Positions 10,868-20,455 of a stretch of DNA of 64,000 nt are shown here, piece by piece. The first letter of the stretch is position 1. Every line of letters begins with the position of its first letter. Origin of the DNA: Plasmodium coatneyi (Eukaryota; Apicomplexa; Aconoidasida; Haemosporida; Plasmodiidae); contig NC_033564.1 in NCBI RefSeq assembly GCF_001680005.1, positions 1,488,001-1,552,000 of the forward strand, given 5' to 3'. Both the position numbers and the translations under genes were made by a program. The notes below the pieces were generated by a model that had not been told where the DNA came from, made no database searches, and was given only the letters and a program-made list of their open reading frames with translations.

Positions 10868-13800
10868 TTACATTCTACCATAACCAATATTTCTTCCATG
10901 TCTATTATTATTTTCTCCCATTCCCCTTCTGGTAGATGCTGGTCGTGGTCTACTATTATATATGATAGAATCATCTGTTGTTGAGGCTACTGTCGTCATA
11001 TCTGTAGAAGAAGTTTCAGTAAATGTGTCGTTGTCGTCAATGTGGTGTCGTCCCATTGATGTTGCTTTTGCTCTTCTTCTTTTGTTTCTATTGTTCGGAA
11101 AGTAGTTACTGATCCAGGAGGGTAGAAGATCATACTAAAAATAAAAGGGGTATAAAGAAGGAAAGGAAGAACAGGAAGGAATGTGAACTATATGTGTATA
11201 ATGGATCTCATCCTATATTTATTCTTTTAAAAGAAAAAAGGGTATATATTCATAGAATGCTATTATTATATACTTTTAAGTATATCATAGTGGTAATTAC
11301 CTTATATAAAAAAAAGGTGGTTAGTGGTAATCCGACTATTCCTAGTATGGAAGAAACAGCAGCAGCTGTTGCATTCATTCCTGCTGAACATGATAATTTT
11401 GCTAACTTCCGATCACACTGTGGCCCATATTTCTGTTCAAATGTTTTGCAATAGTCATTCTCCTTACCATTACATTCCTTTTGCACATTATCATAAGTTG
11501 AAAAAATATCTTGTAGGTATTGTTCAAATTTCTTAGTACAACGGTATCCATTCTGCTGCAGTTTGTCCTTTATAGTTGTGTAGTCCCTGGAATGGTCGTA
11601 TATTTTTTTCATTTGCAAGAAGTGCTCTCTGCTGATCTTATCGTACAGATTTCTGCACTCCCTTGCATTTTTCTCCTTCGGTAATTTTTCATAAATTTTG
11701 TGCATAACATCCTGGAATTCATTAATTTTCTTCAGTTTTCTCCCTACTTTGTCCCCTAACCAATAATAAAAATACTCGCAACGATTTGTATAGAATGACT
11801 TCTTTTGCGTTATCATTTCCTTCATATAATACCACGCACCTGCAATGTCATCCATGCACTCACTCACCCCTCTATATTTTTGTACTTCATTCTTCAGATC
11901 ACTCCTTATGGTAGGAACACCCTCATGTTCCATGTACACCATTGCGTTAGTGTCATACTCATCGTACACTTTTCTTGAGGGTAGTCCACTCAAATATGGG
12001 TCCCCTTCCTATAAAAATGGAATTGAGCAGAATGTGTACATATATAAGCATTTTTATGTGCTTGAACGTATCCCTTTTCCCCCCTTTTAAATTTACTTTC
12101 TCTTCTTGCCTTTTTAATATTTTTTCCCTATCTTCTTTTTTATGCACCCTTCACGTTTGTCCCATTGTCCGGTTTCCTTTCCCCCCTTGTCCGGTTACCC
12201 TTTATCCAGTTCCCCCTTGTCCACTCTCCCCCTAGTCCGCTTTGACCAGCTATCCGGTTTTCCCCCTTGTCCCGTTGGACACCCTCGTCCGGTTTCCTTC
12301 CCCCCCTTGTCCGGTTGAAAACCTTATCGGGTTGTCCTATCTACGAAGAGTTCTTCCCCTTAGGCTACGCCTCCTCTAATTAATCCGACGTAATCGTCTG
12401 TCTGCGAGGAGTTTTTCCCCTAAACCAAACACACCCCCTTCTTCTTTTAAAACACCAGATCATATTCTTCAAACCTAAAACCGAAAACCGACTCCTATAC
12501 CCTGAGCCTTCACTCTAACAACCCTCAACCCTACTCCCATACACTGAACCTTCATTCTAATACCCGGACCCTACTCCAAAACCCTTAACCTTTCATTCTA
12601 ACGCCCTTAACCCTTCCTTCCACCTACCACCTAACATCATCTTCTTACCACACTACCACCTAACAACTTTCCTTCCACCTACAACCCCTAACAACCCACC
12701 TACTACTCTACCACCACCCTAACAACCTTACCATTATTCCTTCCTTAGATCCCCCTTCTTTACACTTCCTCCTTAGACCCATCCTTCCTTCCTTCCTCCT
12801 CATTAAATCCATTCCTTCGAACGCTTTCCTTCCCTTTAGAACACTTTCCGTCCTTCCTTACTTAGACGTCCTTTACTTCCAACTTCGATTCACCCCTTTC
12901 CTTCTTCCCTAGACCTCCCTTCCTTCCACCCTTAACAGCCATCCTTCCTTCCACTATAGCACCCCTAAAAATGTTCCTTCCCTCCACCTACCACCCCTAA
13001 CAACCCTTCCTTCCAGCTCCTTAGACCAACTTCTTTACTTAGGCCCTCCTTCACTTCCTTAGACTCCTAACAAACTTCACTCCACCCCTAACAATCTTCC
13101 TTCCACCCCTAAACAATCTTCCTTCGCTCCTTAGACCCACTAAATATTCCGTGAACACAATATATGTATGTGTGCATATTCATTCCGAAAAAGAAAAAGA
13201 AGGGGATTAAACATCTATTATTTCTGTTGTTGTTATTGTACTGACCTGGGTAATGGCAGGAACAGGATCCCTATGACTCCGTTCGTGGTGACGTTCTCCA
13301 CTGTCTCGTCCTTGTGCTTCACCTCTACGCTGCTCCTCCGTGGTGGAACATGTTAAATCCCCTGTAGAAGTAGTACTAAATCCGAAGCATACATTCTTGT
13401 ATATTGTAGTACCAACCGAAAGTTTTTCGCCTTGATATTGCCTCCTATGTAAGGACTGTGCCAATTCCTTTGAAACTGTTTCCGTTTCAGACTCTAATTG
13501 CAGCACTTTCCCGTGTTCATTTTTTCCAAGTGCAGCTTCAATTCTTTTACAGGGTGCCTCATCCTCCCTTGTATCATTTGTGCAGACTGTATTATATGCT
13601 TTAACAGCTTCCTCCAGATGGTTGTAGTAGACCTCAGTAAAAAGGGCCGTAGATTCATACAACCCACCCTGCATACGGCTGCAGTCTACGGAAAGATCAT
13701 ACACTCTTTTCCATTCTGTGAAATATTGTCCATGATTAACAGGAGGCTCAAAATTGCACCCATGATAACTTTGACTAACCTTCACGGCTTCTTTAATTTT

Positions 13801-14260
13801 TTGCATAATTCTTTCGAATGATGCTTTATTTGAGCTATTCCAGAACATCTCGCCCAACCAGAAATAGAAGAAATCGCAGAATTTGCTAGCGTCCTTACTG
13901 CTCTTCATACTTTGAACATAACATAACCCCTTTATAATTTTGTCCTCATGTTCCTTAATACTCGGCTCTGACCCCCATTTCTGCTTCATTTGTTGTGGCC
14001 ATCCGTCAGATTCACAAGTGCCCCTGTTACCTTTGAATCTACCGTAGTATCGTACATTTGATGGTAATTGTTCTACTTGCGTTCTCTACAAGTGTAATTA
14101 TGGAAAAATGTATTCCTATGTATGTATTCCTTTCTTCTATGTTCATTATACTTCACACGGAATATAGTATAAATAATATGTATGTGCACATATTTTGAAA
14201 AAAGGAAAATATACGGACCCCTAATACTTGCGGTCCTGCATCTTCCTGTAGTTCTTCCAT
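10868..14260 (-). CDS. KIR variant antigen K3, two-domain, four exons
   Basis: Likely exons are 14260-14219, 14085-13246, 12008-11301 and 11134-10868, all phase 0, about 618 residues. Exon 1 (MEELQEDAGPQVLG) uses the same GTCCGT donor as K1. Exon 2 is a Cys-rich domain (QLPSNVRYY, FFYFWLGEMF, VYDLSVDC) ending in the GTTIYKNVCFGF segment shared with K1. Exon 3 is a second domain (SGLPSRKVYDEY, FYYWLGDKV) with the transmembrane helix ending FFLYK at about residue 530. Exon 4 starts YDLLPSWI and is Arg/Lys-rich, then Thr/Ser/Asp-rich, ending NIGYGRM. The 1.2-kb intron between the domains is almost all pyrimidine repeats. The exon plan is the same as K1, so the two are recent paralogs on opposite strands. 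Function is inferred from the family only. Confidence 0.87.
12100..13140. repeat. Pyrimidine-rich repeat intron of K3
   Basis: The inter-domain intron (12009-13245) holds three layers: at 12155-12345, copies of a CCCCCTTGTCCGGTT unit; at 12470-12620, degenerate telomere-like ACCCTGAACC/AACCCTAAC units; and at 12620-13140, CTTCCTTCCACC(TA)CCACCCCTAACAACC and CCTTCCTTAGACC units. On the K3 coding strand all are purine-rich. No open coding frame with KIR features crosses it. Confidence 0.85.
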
Positions 14261-15239
14261 TTTCAACTTTAATGTGCATACTTTTGTATAGGTATATAAT
14301 GGAATTTATGTTATGAAATGTTATTTATGCACATTGTATTCATACATTAATAATAATGAAGTAAGTATGTATAAATATATTACTATTTCTCTTCCTTGTG
14401 ATTATGCAGGAGTGCTTGTTAATTTTCTTATTTTTCATTAAAATAATGCACATTGTTCAAATCTTAAAGAAACTATAACACATTAAATACACGTGTGTAT
14501 CAACATTATCACATATAAATATAAACAGCACAGAGATAAGAAAAACGGTGTCAGGAAGTAACGAAATAATGGGGGTATATATCTCTTCGTATACATCTCC
14601 TACACCATTCACTGCACTATTGATGTGTATGTGATTATTTGTAATATTCTACTATTATTTATAACAAATTTCTATTGTACACATAAAAGAACCCAAACTT
14701 CCTTCCTTTTGAACTAAAATTCTTCCGCATATATTATTAATAAATGCTATTTTCCCCTTTTTTAATGGTTTATTAAGAACTTTTAGTGCAAATAAAGTTC
14801 CTATAGAGGCAATACACTACTCCCTTCCCCCTTTCACTCTACAATTGCTTAGTAGAAAATTTCTTTTCCTTTCCTTCGCTCCTTCCTCAGTTTTTTCCTT
14901 TCTTCTTCCATATATGATACAAGATTATTTTAAGTAGACCATACAAAATTTACATTATAATAGACCATTTAACGGAGTTCCCTTTCCCTAAATTCACATT
15001 ATATATTTCACACCTTTATGTACATCGTTCCTTTCTTTTCTTTGGTAATTACATTATAAATAGCTTTCTTATAAAGACCACCTGCCACACATATTACTTA
15101 AGTATCAACCTTTTTCTTCTTTTCAATGCATATTATATTTTACACAAAAATATGCTCCATCTTTTACATTCTTCCTGATTTATATGACTAAAGGAGTTCA
15201 AGAAGTAGAGTACTTTTTCGAATACCCAAGGAAGTTCAA
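14261..15239. other. Upstream region of K3 within the K3/K4 divergent gap
   Basis: AT-rich sequence with no credible open frame. By position it holds the K3 promoter and 5'UTR. It ends at the telomere-like block. Confidence 0.5.
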
Positions 15240-15470
15240 GAAATTTAATACAGCTCTATGGGTTTAGGCTTTAAGTTCTAAGGGTTTAGACTCTAAGGCT
15301 TTAAGTTCTAAAGGTATAGGTTCTAAGGGTTTCGGGTCTCAGAGTTTAGGGTTTAGGGTTTAGGGTTCAGGTTTCAGGGTATAGGGTTTTGGATTTCAAG
15401 GTTCAGTGTTTTGGGTTCCGGATTTAGGGTTTATGGTTCAGGGTATAGGGACTTAGTGTTTACTATTCCG
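15240..15470 (+). repeat. Telomere-like repeat block, G-rich orientation, K3/K4 gap
   Basis: Short run of GGGTTTAGGG/GGGTTCAGG units with G-rich units on the plus strand. It is the left half of an inverted pair. A spacer of about 60 bp of unrelated sequence separates it from the C-rich half. Confidence 0.9.
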
Positions 15471-15529
15471 ATTGATTACGAGTGTCCTAGATAGACCATT
15501 ATTTTTTAGTAAGTCGAAGACTATAGTTT

Positions 15530-16600
15530 GAATCCTAAAACATAAAACATTAATCCCCGAATTATGAAGACTAAACGATGAAAACCTAAACACCTATACC
15601 TGAATCCCTAAAAACCCGAACCCCAAATCCTGATTCTCAAACTCTAGACCCTGAACCCTAGACGCTAAAATCTAAACACTAGATGCTAAATACTAAACCC
15701 CGAACGCTGAACCATAAACCCTGAAACGTAAAACCTGAACCCTAAAGCCATGAATCTGAAGTCCGATTGCTGTGCCTCCTGACCCTAAATACTAAATCCT
15801 AAAGAATTATCTCTAAACTCTGAATCCTAAACCCTGAAACCCTAAACGCTGAATCCTAATCGCTGAGCCCTAAATTCTGAAGCCCGATCATTAACCCCTG
15901 ATGTATAAAACCTAAAGTCTAAACAATAAACCCTAAATCCGGAGAAATAAACCTTAAGCCCAAAACACTGAACTCTAAAAAAAGAACCCTAAATCCTGAA
16001 CTCTAAACCCTGAACCCTAATCCCCGAACTCTAATCCCTGAATCCTAAAGACTGAACCCTAAACCCTCAGCACTAAACGATGAAACATGGAGCTCCAAAG
16101 CCTAAATCCTCAAAGCATAGCGCTAAACAATGAGGTATAAATACTGAAACCTAAAATATAAACTCTAAAACCCTCAAAACTAAACCCTGAAACCTAAACC
16201 CTGAATCCTAAAACCTGAATCCTAAACCCTGAAATCTAAACGCGGAACCCTAATCCTTAAAGTCTAAAAATTAAAACCTGTACCCTAAATACGGGACCCT
16301 AAAACCTGAACGCTAAGCCCTTAATCCTAAACCTTAAACTCTGAATGCAAAACACTAAAAGGCACGAACCCTAAGCCCCTAGCCCTTAAACCCCTAAACC
16401 CTGAACCCTAAGCCCTGATCTTTAGACCCTGAAGTCTAACACCTAAAGTCTAGACCATAAACCGTAAGTCCGGAGAAATAAACCATAAGCCCAAAACTCT
16501 GAACTCTAATGAACGAACCCTAAACCCTGAACACTAAGCACTGAATCCGGTACCCTGAACGCTTAAACATGAACCGTAAACCTTAAATCATAAGCAACTT
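15530..16600 (-). repeat. Telomere-like repeat block, C-rich orientation, K3/K4 gap
   Basis: About 1.1 kb of degenerate CCCTAAA/CCCTGAA units on the plus strand, the right half of the inverted pair and the side facing K4 (plus strand). Many units are mutated but 7-bp spacing is visible (for example 16010-16080 and 16160-16260). Confidence 0.9.
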
Positions 16601-17493
16601 AAACTATTCGTTATATTCTTATAAACACATTTAAAATTTAATAGCCTTGAATTAATGAAATTGTGGCATAGTTGTTAGCTCTACGTGCTTAGTTCGATCT
16701 TTTTAATTCTTTAAACACTCTTGAGCCTCCTATATTTTTTAGTCGTATAAAATAGAGGAAGGAAGTAGGATGAAGGGGCATGAGTATATTAATATTTTAA
16801 AAATTATATGTAATGCAAAGAGAGGTAATTAAGAAAATATTGTGTACGCACCTTGTATGAAGGAGATATTTAAGAGTGTGCACAATTGGGGTGGGAAGAA
16901 TGTTCCCTGTATATATAAATTATAATACATGTATGTGATCAGTTTTAAATTAAAACTTTAAGTAACCATAAAGAATGTGTAAGGAGTATGCGTAAAAACT
17001 TCCATTGTAGGATGTTGCATTCTCCTGATCTCAATGGTTAGGGCAGGATTAATAATGGTAATATAGTGTTCTAAATTGTTCCATAAGAATTCCAGAAGTA
17101 TAATAAGTACATATAGGGGAGAGCACAAGGAATTCAACATCTTCATTCTCTTTTAATTGTGTTAATCCAGTATGCTCTCTCTTATATTTTGGCTTTAATT
17201 ATATGTACATGTAATAATTCTGATACATAGCTATATATATGTCGAATGTGTGTGCTGTCGTCACACGAAATAAAAGATAATGTACACTTATTTAAGGAAG
17301 AAATAAGAAATGTGTAATAATATGCATTCACAGCCATAATAATACCCTTGAAAGCTCGTTCCGTTTGTATAAAATATATATATATGTATGTACATTCTAG
17401 ATGTACATATATATGTAGAAGTGGGTGCATCTTGAAGGTAAATTTTTATTGTGTATATACAAGAGCACACATATACGCACAAGCACATAAACC
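16601..17493. other. Upstream region of K4
   Basis: AT-rich sequence between the telomere-like block and the K4 start. The open frames at 16958-17704 on the minus strand are low-complexity and overlap the K4 start; none looks real. By position it is the K4 promoter and 5'UTR. Confidence 0.5.
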
Positions 17494-19686
17494 ATGTCAG
17501 AAACCGCACCATTATTAAGGGTACATTTCCTCTTCGATGTTTAAAGTGCATACATAAGTCCTGGACTAATAATAATTTATTTGCAAAATGTAATAAAAGT
17601 AAGAGTAAAAGTAAGAACACAAAGGGAGCAGATATATATACACATTCTATACCAACCACCACCTTTATAGAAAGAGAATTTGGAGAAGCTGCATTCAAAA
17701 ACATATTTCTATAAGACCGTCGATGGGAACATCGCTGGGGGCGTAACCGGCATGAAGGTCGATTACTGTCAACGCTTAGGTGATGAGGGGGAAACGCTAA
17801 AAGGGAAAGTAAGGGGAGAACTGGAGAAATGTACTGAAATTAAAAGTGAAGCCGAAAAAATTGCGAAGGGCCTATGTTTTGTATCTTCAAAGATGAAAGA
17901 AGCACAAGCATCAGCAACCCACACTCAGACATTAGGGCCGGAGGGTCCGCCGCCTCCTCCTGCTCCTCCTGCTCCTCCTGCTCCTCTGCCGGGATTCCCC
18001 CCAACAGACGAAGAGGACGAAGTAGAGGACGCAAATAAGACGGAGGAACGCTTGAATAATTCAATTTGCTATTTTCTTTATTATTGGCTGGGGAATGAAG
18101 TATGGAAAAAGGTTCAAAATAATAGTAGTAAATTTCTTGAAGTTATGGAAAAAATATATGCTTCATTGGAGCAATTTGGTGTTGACGATAATTGTACAGT
18201 TCTGTACAAAGACGCTAAGAATATTAACAAAACCATTTTCCCCCATATGAAAACAGTATTCGACTTCTCCTTCGACTACGACGGTATAAAGAAGCTCCTA
18301 CAAAAAGTTGACAACTCCTGTGACGAAGGTTATTACCAACACCTGGAGGCAGCTAAAACGGCACTTGAACATGTACGCAAAGATTGTGGGAGCAAAACAA
18401 ATACATATTGTGAGTGGTTCAAAAAAACATTTGATGTAAGCAATGGTCAAAACCCACTAACCTTAACAATTAATGTAATACAGGATACTTCAGAAAAAGT
18501 TACAAGGTACAATATCACTAACTTAGTTCTAAAATATACAGCACAATATGAGAAAGCTCTTTCTAAGGAGCACCATGACACTACAGCACACATAGAACAG
18601 GGTGCTGCCGGCGCAATCGTCTCTTCCGCAGTTGGATTAATAGGTCTTCCTACAATCCTTTTTTTCCTTTACAAGGTAACTATTTGGGCACATTTTAAAA
18701 TATAAATAACATCATTTACTAATATTTGTTCGTCATTTTAGCAACGGGAAAATATAGAATAAACTATATCATGTGATACACATTCCCCCCCGAAGCATAC
18801 TTCCTTCCTTCAACACGAACAACCTTCCTTTAGGTGCACCCCTCTGCACATTTTCCTCAACATACATCCTTCCTCCTTCCCTCTAACCTAACAATCTTCC
18901 TTCCACCACCCCTAATAACTTCTCGTCCCTGAGACCTCCTTCCTTAGACCTTTTCCTTTCCTCCATAGACACCTTCCTTTCCTTCTTTCCTTATTCTTCA
19001 TTCCTTGTTTCCTTCATCCTTAGACCCCCTTCCCTTCCCTCCTTCCCTAGATCTTCCTTTTGTCCTTCTTAGATCTCCTTCTTTCCTTCCTTCCTCCTCC
19101 TTAGACCCACCTCTAACAACCTTCCTTCTAACAACCTTAACAACTTTCCTTCGATCCATCTACCACCAAAATGTGCACCCCTCAGCATACTTCTATCAAA
19201 ATGCATCCTTCCTTTCACCCCTAACAACCTTCCATTCTGCCACCCTAGCACTCCTAACAACCACCTAGCACATCCCACCTACCACCCTTCCACCCCTAAC
19301 TACCTTCCTTCAACCTACCAGCCCTAACAACATCATTCTACCACCAAGCACCCCCGCACCTCCTTCGTCCTTCCACCACTAACAACCCTGCTTCCTTCCC
19401 TCCTTAGTATGATCTCTTACCTTCTTGGATAAGGAGCAACACCTTCTTTGGAGGAGGAAGAAGCAGCACCCCTAGCAGGAGCAGAAGAAAGGGAAGATCC
19501 GTCAGCAGAAGGAACTTTGATACCCTTACGGAATATACAATAGAGAACAATTCAACAGTAGGTAGTTCGACAGTAGGCTCTTCAACAGCAGATTCGGCAG
19601 AAGTATTTACGCTATATAGTGAGTCACCTAGAAAGACAAATAATAAAAGGACACAGCGAAGAAATATACGTTATGGACGTATGTGA
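17494..19686 (+). CDS. KIR variant antigen K4, single domain with Pro-rich insert
   Basis: Likely exons are 17494-17520 (MSETAPLLR), 17671-18675 and 19408-19686, all phase 0, about 436 residues. Exon 2 holds the whole ectodomain and the transmembrane helix (AVGLIGLPTILFFLYK, ending at about residue 344). Family motifs are FLYYWLGNEV and a KTVFDFSFDYDGI segment. A low-complexity insert (17931-18036) of GPEGPPPPPAPPAPPAPLPG followed by an acidic run splits the N-terminal part of the domain; K10 has an unrelated insert at the same place. The last exon (YDLLPSWIRSNTFF) is basic, then Ser/Thr-rich, ending NIRYGRM. The intron of about 730 bp before it is pyrimidine-rich repeat. K4 and K10 are paralogs (shared SNGQNPLTLT/SNEQNPLTLT). 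Confidence 0.88.
18790..19400. repeat. Pyrimidine-rich repeats in the last intron of K4
   Basis: CTTCCTTCCACC, CCCCTAACAACC and CCTCCTTAGACC units fill most of the intron 18676-19407. The same units occur in K3 and upstream of K6, and in reverse orientation upstream of K6 at 24100-25040. The open frame here (19005-19268) reflects composition only. Confidence 0.85.
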
Positions 19687-19733
19687 TGTGTACCATTTAA
19701 TGTGTCATGCTCCCTCTCCCCCTCTTCGGAAGG

Positions 19734-19782
19734 GAAGCATAAATAACAGCACGTGCCCACAGTTTATATACAGTGTAAGGAA
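19734..19782 (+). promoter_or_regulatory. Conserved KIR 3'UTR element downstream of K4
   Basis: GGAAGGGAAGCATAAATAAC followed about 18 bases later by CAGTTTATATACAGTGTAAG, starting about 45 bases after the stop codon. It matches the K5 element nearly base for base over both blocks. Confidence 0.6.
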
Positions 19783-20211
19783 AGGAACAAAATTACCATT
19801 CTTCGTTTTTATTCCTTCTTATTCCTTTTTCTTTTTTTCTTTTCTTTTTTATTCCTTCCTTCTTTCTTTCCTTTTCTTTCTTTCTTTTTTTCCTTCCATT
19901 TGTATGTTTGAATAAGCACATAAAGAAAGAGTACTCCCAGAAAGGGGCGCGGAACATAAAAAAAAAGGAAGGTGCTGACCTCTTTAAAGAAATATTTGAG
20001 TATTTAAAAATGGTAAAAAAAAATTTATGAAGTCAAAATTTTTGTAACAGAATTAATAAGCATTTTTTTTAATCTGCAATAAAAAAAGAAATTATCCCAA
20101 ACAAATCAAAATAAAATAGGGAAAAAAATTATTTTTTTTTTCCCGGCTTATATTCATTACACACCAACATGTAAACACTTCCATACAATAGAAAAAAAAA
20201 AAAAAAAAAAA

Positions 20212-20316
20212 AGAAAAAAGAAAAAAGAAAAAAGAAAAAAGAAAAAAGAAAAAAGAAAAAAGAAAAAAGAAAAAAGAAAAAAGAAAAAAGAAAAAAGAAA
20301 AAAGAAAAAAGAAAAA
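20212..20316. repeat. GAAAAAA heptamer array
   Basis: About 14 almost perfect tandem copies of a 7-bp unit in the convergent K4/K5 gap, on the 3' side of K5. There is no coding potential. Confidence 0.95.
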
Positions 20317-20335
20317 GGAAAAATCCTTCTCTTCA

Positions 20336-20390
20336 TACACTGTATAAACTGTACGTGGTTATTTATGCTTCCCTTCCCTTCGGGGGAGGG
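20336..20390 (-). promoter_or_regulatory. Conserved KIR 3'UTR element downstream of K5
   Basis: On the K5 strand: GAAGGGAAGGGAAGCATAAA, then TAACCACGTACAG, then TTTATACAGTGTATG, about 65-120 bases after the stop. It is near-identical to the K4 element on the opposite strand, so the convergent gap holds inverted copies. Confidence 0.6.
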
Positions 20391-20455
20391 GAATATTACA
20401 TTCAATGTGTTACATTCCAGAATGTGTATTACATATATACGATGTGTGACGTGTT

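Larger units (their letters stand above)
19687..20455. other. Convergent 3' region between K4 and K5, with GAAAAAA heptamer array
   Basis: Both 3'UTRs face each other here. T-rich and A-rich tracts surround an array of the heptamer GAAAAAA at about 20212-20316, roughly 14 units. Each flank holds a copy of the KIR 3'UTR element (19734-19782 and 20336-20390). The minus-strand open frames full of Phe come from the heptamer array and are not genes. Confidence 0.75.

Noticed and set aside
16660..16740. tRNA-like stretch with GTTCGATC
   Set aside because: No foldable cloverleaf or acceptor stem found around it.
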